A DNA stretch of 46,884 nucleotides from Cylindrodendrum hubeiense (Eukaryota; Ascomycota; Sordariomycetes; Hypocreales; Nectriaceae): assembly GCA_014621425.1 (NCBI GenBank), contig JAANBB010000326.1, forward strand, positions 1 through 46,884. Reading direction: 5' to 3'. Made by a program: the position numbers and the translations under genes. This document shows positions 33,302 through 46,090 of this stretch, in pieces. The notes under the pieces were generated by a model, which made no database searches, was not told where the DNA came from, and was given only the letters and a program-made list of their open reading frames with translations. How positions within the stretch are numbered: the stretch's first letter is position 1; the number at the start of each line of letters is the position of its first letter.

Positions 33302-34756
33302 GGTGGCTAGGAATCACAGGCGGTCTCTCGGAACTGGCCGGTTCATCGATTGGTACCTCTGGGCTGACTTGACTCTCTAACAAGAACAGGAACCGGTACG
33401 CAGCATCCGCAAGTCCCGAAGCACGGAGATGGTGGAGGCTGAATCAGGCAATTCGGGGCCGTGGCAGAGTGCTCCGAGGACAGCAGCCTTCGGCTCGGTG
33501 ACGTATTCCGGATCTGCAGAAGCTCCCGAAGATGGAGGCTGTGGATGATGATGCAAGCGGGGCAGCGGCAGTGAGAGAGCGTGTGTGGTGTGTCGTAAAA
33601 GCGGGGGTGGATGGATCAAACCGAGGCTGAGATATTAGTGAGCGACGGGATGGGGATATCGCAAATTGCCAGTATGGATCGGGGGTTGCGTTGCGCCGAT
33701 TGATGGGCAGAGTGGTGAATGAATCCATTGGCAGAGGCAAGAAAGATTGATTGATTGACTGGGTGGCTGAGGATTCATGATTGATGAGGTGCTTCCCGTG
33801 TCGTTCATGTGTCGTTCTGGTGTAGTGTGTTCGAATCATAGGTAGGGGAATGGAAATCCGAGCAGGTGTGAGAGGTGCGACAGCTATGCAGAGAGCAGAT
33901 GGTTACTTGGTAGTTACACGCTACAACTGCAAACAAAACGCACACAAGCAGATACAAACAGCGGCCGAGTTGCAAACCCACCAATTCGCAATGTCTGCTG
34001 CATCACAGACAGCCGTCTCAATCCAAACAAGCCGCTCAATCGGCGTCCGGCCCAACACATCTTGCCGGGCGACTCCACCGTCGGCCGCCCCGAGCCTCCA
34101 AAAGACGTCACCATCCACATCGGGTGTCCTCTGCCGAGGCATGTGGGAATTGACACTCTCCAACACCCTCGCAGGCCCCCCGACACATCGACAAACGGGC
34201 AAATCGACTGGCGACAGCCCTGTAACACACGTGCTACACCACCGTTCCGGACCTCGTACAGCCCGCGACGCGCAACAGACGTATTTGTAATTGCCCCAAG
34301 ATCCGGAGGCCGCATCGATCCAGTTAGAGCCAGCGGCATGGCGTCGGCGCTCGTCACGGCGGCCCGGTGGCGTGGTTGTCGCGGGGGGCCGGTTTCGTTT
34401 TTGCGCCCCAGGTACGTACGGTGATTCTCTGGATTTGGAGGTTTTGATTTGGGATCCCTGGCCTGTCCTGGCATTTTGCGACACATACTGCTACGTACGG
34501 ATACAAAGTACAATGCTGGATCAAGACTAACTGCCGGCCCAGCAACACAAGCTTCTCCTCTTCTACCCTCCCTCCCTCGTCTTTTCAATCCCCGCTCTCT
34601 CAACCCTTCAAACCCTTCAAAACCAAACCCTTCAAAAACTCCAACGTCGCTCCATCCTCCCGCAGCTCCAACTTCCACACCATCGCTCCATCCGCCTCGC
34701 CGATTCCTACTCGCACCCTTCTCAGTGATACCCACTCCGACACACAGACCTCCAAC
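33302..34756. other. Shared upstream region of FAD oxidoreductase and peroxidase genes
   Basis: A 1.45 kb region between divergent starts. It has an ATTG-type run near 33740-33770, a GTACGTAC-like segment near 34411, and a leader with repeated cccttcaaa units (about 34604-34640). Long antisense frames (33914-34735) lack domains and overlap the leader, so I reject them as genes. Confidence 0.55.
34604..34640 (+). repeat. Short direct repeats in the peroxidase leader
   Basis: The unit aacccttcaaa recurs three times within about 37 nt, roughly 120-150 nt upstream of the peroxidase start codon. It is probably transcribed as leader. Confidence 0.7.
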
Positions 34757-35395
34757 ATGGCTTCCGCTACCAGCTTCTACGACTTCAAGCCCCTCAATAG
34801 TACGTATAGCTGTGCCCCGCTACATCCGCCACACCCGTCCCGCCGCGATGCCAGCTCACGATGCGACCCCGCGCGCTCCATCCCTCTCCCTCCGATGAAC
34901 ATCATGTGCTAACCAGACCATCGCGCAGAGGCCGGCAAGGAGGTTCCCCTCGAAGAGTACAAGGGCAAGGTCGTCCTCGTCGTCAACACCGCCTCCAAGT
35001 GCGGCTTTACCCCGCAGTTCGCCGGCCTCGAGAAGCTCTACACCGGCCTTAAGGAGCAGCACCCCGAAGACTTTGTCGTCCTCGGCTTCCCCTGCAACCA
35101 GTTCGGTGGCCAAGATCCCGGCACCGACGAGGAGATCCAGAGCTTCTGCCAGCTCAACTATGGCGTCAGCTTCCCCATCATGAAGAAGATCGAGGTCAAC
35201 GGCGACGGCACCAGCCCCCTCTACGAGTGGCTCAAGAGCGAGCAGCCCGGCGTCCTGGGTCTCAAGCGCATCAAGTGGAACTTTGAGAAGTTCCTCATCG
35301 GCCGCGACGGCAAGGTCAAGGGCCGCTGGGCCAGCACCACCAAGCCCGAGGCTCTGGAGAAGCCCATTCTCGATGAGCTTGCGGCCAAGGCTTAG
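34757..35395 (+). CDS. gpx3: Thiol (non-seleno) glutathione peroxidase, Gpx3/Hyr1 type
   Basis: Reduces H2O2 and lipid hydroperoxides, in fungi usually with thioredoxin as electron donor; in yeast the ortholog also signals oxidative stress to Yap1. Two exons, 34757-34799 and 34929-35395, with a 129-nt intron; the protein is 169 aa, the normal family length. The peroxidatic Cys39 lies in VVNTASKCGFTPQF, where selenoproteins have Sec. The second motif is LGFPCNQFGGQDPG (Cys70). The likely resolving Cys88 is in EIQSFCQLNYGVSFP, matching the atypical 2-Cys mechanism of yeast Gpx3. The third conserved motif KWNFEKFLIGRDGKV supplies the Trp and Asn of the catalytic tetrad. Without an N-terminal targeting sequence it is expected to be cytosolic. 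The start ATG has a CCAACATGG context. Confidence 0.97.
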
Positions 35396-36016
35396 GCGAA
35401 GCTCGGAGAGCGGAGACGCACTGCTGATGATTGCAAATGATTTTACGTCGCATGACATCGCGACACCATGACGGTGACCGATTCAGTCAGCAGTACGATG
35501 GACAGGCCTTGGAGGAATGTGTTAGCCAGCAAAACGACCAATGAGTCGGATGCAGCGGGACTTTCAGATCCATTAATGAAATCAATTTAATATCAAATAT
35601 CTCATTCAATTTCATCTGGACCGTGATGAGAAGCTGGCCTCGGGCGGATCTGGTCGCCGTGAGCCTTGGTTGGCAGCAAATATGACGGGGCGCAAAGTAC
35701 CAAGTGAATCCGCTAATTACCGACACTGAATCAGAAGATCCAAGCTCCCGAAGGTTTCTCATCAGATTCCCTGTCTTTTTAAGTCATTGCCCATCCCTTC
35801 CCGGAAACAAAACATTGGGGTCATTCAAGGCATCTGCATCGCGGCACACATGATTCCTACACCTTCGTCAACAGAAACCCCGAGGGCTATAAGTGCACCC
35901 TGGCTCAATAGCAAGCTACATCTTGGTAAAAATTGTAGCTTGCCATCAGCCCTAAACCAATCCTCATCTTGATTTGCTAATGAACCCGTATGTCTCTCGT
36001 TTAGGCAAGTAAGCAG

Positions 36017-36079
36017 GGCGAGCCCTCACACCTGTAATAGTGCTGACAGGATCCGTTAATCCTCGACTGGGGGCTCGCC
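36017..36079. repeat. Inverted repeat, 9-bp perfect arms
   Basis: ggcgagccc at 36017-36025 is matched by its reverse complement gggctcgcc at 36071-36079, with 45 bp between. The GC-rich arms stand out in AT-rich sequence. It could be a stem-loop or the remains of a small element. Confidence 0.6.
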
Positions 36080-38026
36080 AATGAAACATGCTAGAACTTG
36101 ACTCTGTCAAATTTTGTCTCTAGTCACAGAAAATTCGCTATGCTATCAAAATAACAACAGCCAGCAAGCGGCTGCAGTTGAAGCTGATGATGTTTCAATA
36201 GTCCAACCCTGGCTATCAACGTACAAGAAAGCTTCTCAAGTTCCTCAACAGAGCAGCAGGAGAATTTATATCGTGTCGTTAAACGATGCGCCGTTGAGCA
36301 ACACCTGAAGCAGGCCTACGAAGACAGCGAGACTGTAGAATACGATTGCGAGGCTCTAGTCGAGCCAGAGCCGGTCTCATGCGCTCAAATAGTTTGATAC
36401 GTTCGTTTGTATTGTGACATTTGTCTTTGGCGGATAGAAAACCGAGGACAGATTGACCAGATAGAAGCAAGTGTTAACAGGAAGTTGCTGCTGAGGATAG
36501 ACAAGTGGGGTTACCAGAGCACTGGAAAACTCATCAAATTGACAGTGACATTTTGGAACAGTCCTTCCATGGTATATTTCAAGGGCGTCCTGGTCCATTC
36601 TTATTTATTTCACCATGCAACATACTTTGAAGCTTTCCAAACCGGACGTAGACTCTGCAGGATCGTCAAATCGAGAGATTCGCTGGCTGGTGTCAGAGCA
36701 AGTGCCGTATTTTCAATGGTCGTATTGGCGTCGATGGTGTGTATTACACTGCCAACATGTTTAACCAGTTTCACCTGGCTCATCATCAGCTGCTGAAAGG
36801 CATACATGTTTGTCCGTTATGAGGCACGGCGTATAAGCTCCATATGGAAGTGCAGTTCCCAGAATGTATGGGATACTGGGCCGGGCTAGCAATGAATGTG
36901 TCGCAGAGGAGGCAGTTGATTCCCTTCTGGTACAAAGCTGAAAGTCCGAGGATCAACAAGAAAAGGGCTTATGCACTTCCGTCACTTTGACGTCGACCAT
37001 TTACTTCCATCAGTGAAGTTGAAGCCTATGTGATAAGTCAAGTTATATATGTCGCAACACAACATTGTAAAACTTGTGTCAAGGAGATCTTTCATTTTCT
37101 CCTCATCAATATATCGCTTTCAGCAATCAGACACGACAGATCCTTATTAAAACGACTAAGATATGTACCTCCACTGACCAATAACGGTATCTCAGTGCTC
37201 CAGCGTTCGTCGTAAAACTTACATCATCCTCCAGGTACGGCAGCAGGACGCAGTCCTCTATGCGACGTCAGTTAGGTGCCGTTCATGCTAAGAGCTTGGA
37301 GCGTCAGCTTAGTTTGGCATTGTGAATTTGACAATATTTCTTTGATCTAATTTCGAAGATCACCTGTTACGTTGCTGCATCTCAAAGATGACCCTCAGAA
37401 GTCCAGTGACCAACTTGAACAGACCTTGAGTCAGACGCGGGTGTATCAATGGTGGGTATCGTTTGTTGGGCAGATTTTGCTGAAACTACTCGCTTCACTG
37501 CACCTCTGGACCCATTGTAGGCGCAAGGAATCATGGTTGAACACTCCTCTCGGACGTTTACTTTTGTACTATCGCATGCTAAGTTGATCCCACTGTCAAT
37601 ATCAGTGTCCATCAGCGCTAGAAGACTCAGCTCGGTGAATGCCATGTCATGAACGTGGAATCATTGTGGTAGGTGGCATCTGACGTCAACGATAAGTGAA
37701 GCAGGCTTGGCGTTAGACGCGGGAGATATAAACCTTTACATCCGTTAGGTGCTATAATTGAGACAACTTGGTCCTCGCTCAGCTTGCCATGCTATCACGG
37801 CGATGAGCAGCAGCAACGGTCACTTTCATCAGGTCATGAAGGTCGCAAGAGAACTATCATTCCCAGCGCCGACATAAACACGTCCATGTTCTCGAGGGAT
37901 CTAGGGTAGCAGCTTTTATACTGCTATTACTTCCTCCCTAGTTGCCTCTGTAAGATGTTCCCTCACATATGCTATCTTAAATATAACAAGGTAGATATAC
38001 CAGAGTCGATCAGATGCATGAATTTG

Positions 38027-38134
38027 GCGTGGGAAGCAATCCATCAGGCGTTGATTTGGAAACTTATCGAATCACTCCCCCGTCGTCTAGCTGCTGTGCG
38101 TCGGCTAGGCGTTGGTATACATCGTATTAAATAC
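38027..38134 (+). mobile_element. Relic of a Tc1/mariner transposase C-terminus
   Basis: The plus-strand frame reads AWEAIHQALIWKLIESLPRR, then LAAVRRLGVGIHRIKY. This matches the end of Tc1/mariner DDE transposases, whose C-terminus runs W-x-I then L-x-S-M-P-R-R-x-x-A-V and a final Gly/Lys-Tyr. The conserved WPxxSPDLNPIE block and the earlier catalytic Asp residues are not found upstream, and no terminal inverted repeats were recognised. This is therefore a decayed fragment, not an active element. The similarity is judged by eye. Confidence 0.55.
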
Positions 38135-41100
38135 CAGACGCAGTGCATCATCTTCATCTATGTATCTTGTAATTAAATTAAACTTGACTGCGCAATCTGC
38201 ATTTGAAGTTGGGTATATGCAAGACAGGTGTCAAAAGTGGTGGAGGTGGTTCCAGACCTATGACCTATAATCTTACCTTCAGCTGCGCAGACATTAGCTA
38301 CTACCAAACTGTTTGGCTCAGCGTCATGTTCGCCAGACGAGCGACGCCTTGGGCTCTGAACTATGTTATTCTTAAGAAATAATCAGAGATACATTTAATA
38401 TTAGCTTATGGAGCTTGGATGGGAGCACGGCACGATCGAGACTCATTGCGGATAGATATACTTGAGATAGACAGCTGCGTCGGGAGTATTTGCGTTGCGA
38501 AAGGTACATGGCAAGTCGCCGACAACTATGGATAGTCTAGCCAAAGCGTGCTCAGAACGTCGTGTTAACAGTTATGGTGTATACTAATGAGTTCTATGGA
38601 ATATAATTGACATAATTGCCATGAGGTTCTTGAGTATCATCACATCTCATGCTGTTCGATAGATTCTGTGTCCCACCACTTCGCCAAAGCCGACGCACTG
38701 CACACATCGTTCTTCCTACACCATCTCACGCATTCAATCACGATATAGCACACGCAGCGCCATCTACTATTCAAAGGCCAAAGAGCCAGGCAAATTTGAA
38801 AAGGACGCTGGGTGTATCTTCTACGGAAAGACTATCTTCAGTTCGGAAATGGCTGAGAGGTGAACCAAAGAGCTCCTTCAACTAGCTACACACATCCTAA
38901 CCCGACTACCCTACATCTTGGAGCATCAAAACAAAATACGTCTAAGGCCCAACGAGCCCATGACTGAAAGACTGCTTTCAGACAAACCTCGTTAGTTTCA
39001 TCTACAACTATCTTCAAACTTACGTACAGGTTCCTCCCCCTATCATTAGTCACAGAAACATGACGCACTCGTACCGCTTCTAGACAAGGCTCCGGCAGTC
39101 ATCAACCGTGAACTAAATCAGCACTTATCATCTGGTGATACTAGGGGCACACGGAGACAGCTGATATCACAGCACCTGCCAATCTCAGCTGGTACGGGAC
39201 TTGGCAATAGCTTCGCACAGTTAAGAAAGCCACATTCGCCCAGTGAGCGGAAGGCTTCCGTGATGATAGTGCTGCCGAACCCACTTCCCCAGATTCTAGA
39301 AGCTGCAATACCACCCCCGCGGGCAGTAGCGATCGCCTTCACAGGAAGTATTCCAGACAGCTGCCCGAAGTGGCTTCCTGCGGCTCATCTCCTGCTTCTG
39401 GGCTAGCCCGCGTGCGCCATTACATGATCGGCGCGTCAGGTCTCGCAGCCGCTTGCCCCACGCGCATCCGATGCACCTGGCCTGGAAAAGCTTGTCTGAT
39501 GGTCGCCCTCGGTCGCTACCGACCCAGAGATAAGTGATTGTGCTCGTTGCGAAGGGATCTTTTGATCGAGCGTGTCTCCACATTCGGCTGCCAAGGTGGG
39601 AGGGATCGACATTTCGAGATAGGCTTTGTGGCCGAATTCCGCACCCTAACCGTCCGATCCCGATGAGGTGCAGCAAACCCTGCAAGCGGTCGTAAATCAC
39701 ACATTGAGGCACTTTGGGGCTAGGAACGGAAGGTCCTGGAGGCATAGCGGTCTGGCTGGATGATAAGACCTCGGTTCCTGCATGTTGGGTCTGGTATTGC
39801 GATGCAGGGGCACTTGCACCTCGGCGGGAGGCCATGACACATCAATATCCAAATCAGTCAGTTGGCGGCGACTAACCACAACCCCCCGGGGCGGTTTTCC
39901 TCCAGCCCTTGGCTTCATTTCCGTGGAGTAAAGGGGCAAAGAATGCGGGGAGTGGAGATCCCCAGATCCTCAACAGACTTGGTGGAGAATCGTCCAGCTG
40001 ATGGAGGACGACTTGTCATGGGAATGTCACCGCATCATGGTGTCATCTGTGCATCCCATATCTAGATACTACCGTACTTTCTATCAAAAGGAACCTGGGA
40101 CTTTTGCTGGAAGAGGGCAAGCCCCCTGGACCAATGCGAGAAGGGTTCAACGTCCCTGAAAACGGGGAAACCGGTGAGGCGATGCGACGCTGAGTTTCAT
40201 TGAGATAGCTCTCCTGATGGCTTCAACTGCTGTCACGGGAAGCGGAGCCTTTACGACATGTGGCAGTGCATGACAATAATGGTTGGGCATCGACGCTATA
40301 CAACTAGTTGATTCGTCCAAGCCCGCTCCAAAACCGCCAGTCTAATCAGCTTGATTTCAAAAAAAGTCTACGTGGCGTGAGCGTATCCAATTTGACCATG
40401 ACGGCTTCAGCTGGCCAAATGGCGGGACAGGCGGCAGTACAGTCGGCACCACAACCGTCATTGCCGGCCGGCGCCAAGTGTCTGGGGAATTGAGACTAAC
40501 AAGTTCATGACCATGTCCGTGAGTTGCCCCTTGTCGAATTCTTTAGTCAAAAGGACCATACTATTACGTGTTGGAATGCTGGGTTTGACACGTGAAGTCG
40601 AGGTTGTTGGAAATGGGCATGAGAAGCCAGTTAGCGGCGGCCGGGTTTGCGGGGAAACCTGGCTTTACTGGAGCTGGCCTCAGCCTTCTCCCACAGTGAA
40701 TTTAGCCTCCCGACGTTCATAATTCCGGACGAAACGGAAGCCTTCAGTACCCGACAAGTCTCCTGACAGTGGCTGGGCGCTGAGCTGATGTTGTATATCT
40801 CGTGTTCTGCTTTACGGATCCCGTGTTGAACCAAACCCTCGACATTGGGACATGCCAGCCCATTAAAGATGACGACACCTTGGCGAAGAATGGTGAATGG
40901 AATACGAACAAGCTTTTGAGATCGTGAACGTGTAGACCTCAGATTCTCAATCCACTTTGACCGTGGTGGCCATGGACGCGCTGCCGCTAGATGCCGGGGT
41001 TTTCGCCGAGAGGAGCAATAGAAAAGTAATAAATCGTGGGGAGTGGCCTCGCCCCTTAGCCTCTGATTCGCCCAGCCCTCGTTGATGACAGCAACGTAAC

Positions 41101-42960
41101 ATTTGCCTCCAACTTGGGTGGACCGCATGATGGAACGGTGAGGGGCAATGGTATTTGGAGCAGGGCCTGTTTGTGAATCCGTGAGAACAGGGTCGCTTTC
41201 ACAAGCCGAGGATGGATGGTTCAGTTATCGGGACAACGGGGATCAAGACCAGAGCTCACGGCTTGTTCGTGCTCGGTTCCGCATACTGAGCTGTTTGAGC
41301 AATTGACTTCGGTTACTTGGATCTAGTCGCTTGCAAGCCAGCGCCTGATTAGCGGGAGGGCTCAGTGGGGGGTCAAGTTTCCGCCCCTGTCGGTGAAGCA
41401 CCACTCTCGACCAGATCGCGATGCCGTAGCCACCATCGGCCCGTGGGAGACGTTGTCTGAATTTCGGGTGTGGTGGAGGTTGATGGAGGACGCCGAGTCC
41501 TTCGGAGTCCCCCGCAATGTAAATAGGCGATTCGTCTAAACGCTTCCTTGGGCAAGGATACTGCGTAACGGATCACAGACGGAAGCAGTATCTGACTAGG
41601 TGTATCCTCATATCCGAAGGCCGGTTTTCCGGAACCGCTTGGCTCCACCGTTATCCTTGACCATGGTGGATTGTGAAAGCTAGTTCCCAGTCAAAGCGGG
41701 TTCATCTGGGGTTTCTCCATTATACCAGAAAAGCCAAGCAGTATGGTTGTGTTGGGTGTTTGACCACTTCTACGGCGGTCAATGAAGCGACGTCTACGGC
41801 GGATTAGGTTGATTGGCAGGAACGCGGCAATCCTTGCTTGGTGGCAGGGCTTTTTGCAATGTACGAGGCTTAGACCTTGGGCCGGGCTTCCATGCAGCAT
41901 CGTTCGGTCCTTCTAACGCACGATTCATCGCCTAGCGTCTGTGCCCAGGCCCTAGTCATCGACTGGCTTGGAATGCCACTATGACCCCCGTCGTCCCCGC
42001 AGCAAGCCGGTCCCTGCTAGGATGCCCGGAGGCAAGGTTGTGTGGTGAGGGGAAGAGCCCATTGCAGCAAGTGAGACGCGCCGGTACTCGTCTCTGTCTC
42101 GCGGCATTGGACCACCACGTTTGCTTGCTGTTCACCACCTGGAGAGCTTGCAACAAACAGGTTGCATCAGCCACACAAAAGTGCTGCTCTGATTGGCATG
42201 TCCTGCAGTAGGTCCCAAATGCGAGGGATCCGAAAAGATAGCACAGTGTTCTGCAGCGTCCCTGTGGAAAGCTGCTGGGGGTTTGGTGCTAGGGTCCTCG
42301 TGTGCCTGTGCTTCGTCTCATGGCCATCCATGATGGATTGACCACGAATGAGAACCGCCCAGCTGGTTCGTCTGAGGCAAGCGAACCCAACCTTGAATCG
42401 AAGCGGGGACAACCCCAAGCGCCGTTGTGGATGGCATCAGGGGCATTGATAAGGTGCCAGCCTCCAAGCTCCTTCCCTCCTCCAGCCGACGGATTGGAAT
42501 CTCATGCGAGGGGAAACATCACAAGCCTAGGACAGCCAGGGTCAGGAATAGCGTCTGCAATCCTTCACTCACATCGACAGGTTCAGGCCAAGAGGACCCC
42601 CACTGCGAGTGGTTTTGCCTGGCGTGTTTCATGGGGTCGCCCTGGTGCCCTGGAAGAAGTGCTGCCTTGACGTACGGTAGTAAGCTGGCATCCTTCCTAT
42701 CCTTGAGCGTAGGATCGGCAGTCTCGCTGTCGCCGATGGGATTCTGCAGCACACGAGTGGTTGACGGGATCTGCCTCGGGCGATCACTGCCAATACGAGG
42801 CTGGCATCAGCAACAGTGCTGGTCCCTTCACGATTGTCGGGACCGCCCGTACGGAGCTGGAGGTAAGGTAGATTCAACGACTACAGAGCTGACATGGATC
42901 CTGTCCAGAAAAGGCCCGAGGTGAAGGACAGGAGGTGTCTGCCGCGTATGTACGTGGGGA

Positions 42961-43000
42961 ACCAACTTGCACCGACTTGCACCGACTTGCGCCAGCTTGA
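42961..43000 (+). repeat. 10-bp tandem repeat, 4 units
   Basis: The units are accaacttgc, accgacttgc, accgacttgc and gccagcttga. It is a short, slightly degenerate direct repeat in non-coding sequence. Confidence 0.85.
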
Positions 43001-45276
43001 ACCAACACGGTGAGAAATGAGATGGTGGCTGCTTAGAATTGGCAGATCGGAGGTCGGCGCCGTTAGATGCCGTCTCACCGGCGGCGTGTCGACGGCGGGA
43101 GAAAAAGAAGCTGTGTGGAAGACGACCGTCTACCACGTAACCGCGTTGGCGTGTTCCTCTTTTCAGTGCCACCCAAAGCATTAGCAGGAGCGCCGGCGGC
43201 AGCATTCGTCATCCGCGATTGGGCAACGAACCAACAGACCCTGGGTTGATTGCTAGGGTGTCAAGGTTCTAGAAATGTGGCCGTCACGTCGATGGGCAAC
43301 GGGTGGGTAAAGTCGGGGAAGGCTGACGTGCCAATGCACGATAGCTGCAGAAAAGTGTCGTTGAGTGGTGGGCGGCGCACACTTCCCGGACATGAGCGGC
43401 TCTTCGCAGCGAACCCAGGCAGCCCCTCTCAGCCCCTCACGGGTGTGCAGTGTGCTGGCAAGGGTTGGCGGCTGGAGGGCAGGAGTTCCGGTGATGGGGT
43501 GACACGAGAGCCGGGCAGCCAGCTTCCCTGAGGAGCCCTGGCTGGTTGCGATAGGAAGTGTGGCAAGGACTGCGCTTCTGAGTGGTTGGCATACATCATT
43601 GTGATGGCTGCAGAGCGAGTGCTCAGATGACGAGAGCGGCGTGCGCGTGTGGCGTGCAGGATGGTGTCTCTGGCAGTGTCGCACATCACGCCGCCCCAAA
43701 TAGCCACACAGGCAAAACATGCTGAAGGCCGAAGGATTGGGGAGTGGCTCCCATGATCGTCAATCCCGTTGTATCGTGGCTCCGATCGAGTGTGGCACAA
43801 TCCTCGTTCCCTCGCCCGCCGGCTGACGTGAAGCCCTGACGCTGCGAGACTGGTCAACTAGATCCACGCGTGTGCGATTGGTTCCCTCCCCACTATCGCG
43901 CTCCGTCGCTGGGGTGGTGCCCTTCTGGAAGCGAACGAGAGAATCCCATTCACCCGGCGTGAACGTGCGTGTCCCTGTCTCGGTCTCGGGAGGCCCTGTG
44001 CTATCGTGCGTCTAGACTCCCGCCCATTCGTGCACGTCCTTACACTCGGTGGGAGCGTAGTCCCCAGAGGTCGGAGAGAGCAAGTTGTGAGTCCATGAAT
44101 GATGTAAGTGGACCGACGATCCTGGGAGGCGACCAGCCCAGCAAGATTGCCAGGATATGTTGCGTCTAGGTGGAGTGGGGAAGCGGCCGATGTGGAGGGT
44201 GCGCGAGGCGCTAGGGGTACGTACTTGGCATAGTCAGCGGCTAGAACCAAACGGGGCTAGCGCTTTGAACGGCGAAGACTGTTGGAAGGATGCATAGAAG
44301 CTCTTAAGGACGCCAGTGGTGCCAGGATGTCCACCAGGACCCCGCCGCTGCGGACCCGGGGCACCCGTAGAGCAGCTTTTGGGGTGGGACACGAGCCGGC
44401 CGAAGAAGCACAGTGAGAGGCGCCCGCTGCGAGCCCACTACAAAACTCGCAGAGCCAGTGGGAGCCGTTGAGAACCGCTGGAGGCTACTAATGGGCCCGC
44501 CGAAGGGCAATGGCGCGGTCACCGTGTTCGTGTCCCCGGGGCTGGATTTTGTCCGATGTCCGTTGGTGCCGTTGTGGCCGTGAACATTGGCGCGATCTTT
44601 TTTGCCATGATCATGGCGTGAGTGCACATGGCCAGATTCCTCCCGTGCCGGCCATGGTTATCCGGCGAAAATAACGACATTCCTCGCTCGCCCTGCGGTG
44701 AGGGAAGCCAGAGCCACTTCCGGGCCGTCCTCGTCGGTGGCTCGGAGGTGTGTTTGCGCTGGCGAGAACCCATGATAGCTGCGGACGAATCTAATAAGGT
44801 GCTCCGGTGTGCATTGGTTCGTTGCATGGTTCCACCAAGATCAGGCTGGTAATGTAACCAGACTGTCACCAGGCTAGCCCGGCAGGTCGGTATAGACACG
44901 GAGATGTCTAGTGGACTGGGACCTGATGATCCCAACTTGCCTCCCGCCGGCGGTCTTTCTCATTAGCCACCAGTTGTGAAGGATTTTCCAGGTGGCGGCG
45001 CCATTGCCTGATGAATGACGAGCGAGCCCATACCGAGTTTTCATGGGCCGACCTAGTTCGGCCCAACGCGGCGTTTTTATGTTTTGGCAAAATCGAAACA
45101 GGGAGACATCACAGCCATGCATTATTAGCAGTGTAGGAGGCGAGAACCTAGCAAGCCACGGTTAAGCGGGAGGGAGGGAGGAGGGGAAGAATTGCCGCCT
45201 CGGGGGAGATCGATGCAATGAACAACGCTGGTTTGGGGTGGAGTCTTCCCTGATACCCAATCCCACAACGCGGTAG

Positions 45277-45308
45277 GTGTAGTCGGTGGTGGTGGTGATG
45301 ATGGTTGT
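45277..45308 (+). repeat. GGT/GAT trinucleotide run
   Basis: A run of GGT units passes into GAT units within about 30 nt. It is ordinary simple sequence. Confidence 0.75.
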
Positions 45309-45386
45309 CGTAGATTGGCAGCGCAGGCGGCCAGGTGGGTTGTGTTGGTGAGGTGAGGTGGGCTCTTGCAAAAGGTCCGGAGTTGC

Positions 45387-45410
45387 GTACCTTAGTACGT
45401 ACGTAGGTAC
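45387..45410. repeat. Near-palindromic GTACGTAC-type sequence
   Basis: The 24-bp segment begins gtacct and ends aggtac, with tagtacgtacgt between, so it is almost self-complementary. Similar short GTAC-rich palindromes appear at 28037-28049 and near 34411 in this window. Confidence 0.6.
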
Positions 45411-46052
45411 CCACGGAGCCCTGGGAGTGGATTGCTTTAGCGCTCGTGGACGCGCAGCGGATGATTTAAGGTGCACCCGGCGGCTTTTGACATGCCTGCG
45501 TCTGGTGTCACCCAGTGGGACCAGCTGCCGGCCTCTGCTGTGGCTACGGCGCGATGCTGGCTCCATTAGCTGGCTCGATTAGTTGGGGTACGAGAACCGC
45601 AGAAAAAGAATCTTCAGATAGACAGCGCTGACCTGCAAGGGGCTTATCTTGTCGCTGCGCGGATGGAATCGACAGGGCCGTTGGAAGACGTGACGTTGAA
45701 TTAGGTTCGGATACAAGCGGCTGCACTATGGCCGCCATTCTTCGGCGTTTCCGGGTCCCCGCCCCCAAGGTGCGAGAGAACACCGGCTCTGAAGCGTGAG
45801 AGGGGAAGAGAAGAAAAAAAAACCCTCTCTTCTACCGTTTCCAATGGCCTTCCATGGCGTCCGCCGTTTACGTAGCAGGTGAGACGGTACCTGGCCTAGT
45901 TCGAGGCTTATCTTGCCTCTTTGATTAGTGTGGTGTGGTTGGTAACCAGTTTTCTTGTGGCTTTGGTTGTTACTATGAGGGTGGGATCGTCAGAGAGCCA
46001 AGGCGAGGCAGGCAAGCAAGGCAGGCTTGCCAAGCCCAAGCAGCGAGCGAAA

Positions 46053-46090
46053 GAGAACTGAGACTGAGACGGAGACGGAGACGGAGACTG
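46053..46090 (+). repeat. GAGACG hexanucleotide microsatellite
   Basis: About six units of gagacg or gagact occur in tandem. The minus-strand frame across it gives a Ser/Pro repeat, which makes that frame look longer than chance without being a gene. Confidence 0.8.

Larger units (their letters stand above)
35396..39100. other. AT-rich gene desert with transposon remains
   Basis: No intact gene. The sequence is visibly richer in A/T than the rest of the window and broken by stops in all frames. It holds a 9-bp inverted repeat (36017-36079) and a Tc1/mariner-like C-terminal fragment (38027-38134). Other short frames could be coding remnants but cannot be identified. Confidence 0.6.

Noticed and set aside
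33760..33845. Possible tRNA because of tgttcgaatca
   Set aside because: The B-box-like match is incomplete, there is no A box at the right distance, and no cloverleaf arms can be paired.
33914..34735. Minus-strand open frame of 273 aa upstream of the peroxidase
   Set aside because: It is antisense to the peroxidase leader, is a Gly/Arg-rich low-complexity translation of CT-rich DNA, and has no recognisable domain.
36400..37650. Relic of a polyketide synthase, HET gene or reverse transcriptase
   Set aside because: I looked for their core motifs in the short frames on both strands and found none.
39296..39835. Minus-strand frame of 179 aa beginning MASRRGASAPAS
   Set aside because: I considered a regulator with a zinc cluster, but the Cys spacing does not fit and no conserved segment was seen. 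It could be a remnant; not supportable as a gene.
42961..43000. Tandem repeat as a CRISPR-like or satellite array
   Set aside because: Only four 10-bp units without spacers. It is an ordinary short tandem repeat in a fungal nuclear genome.
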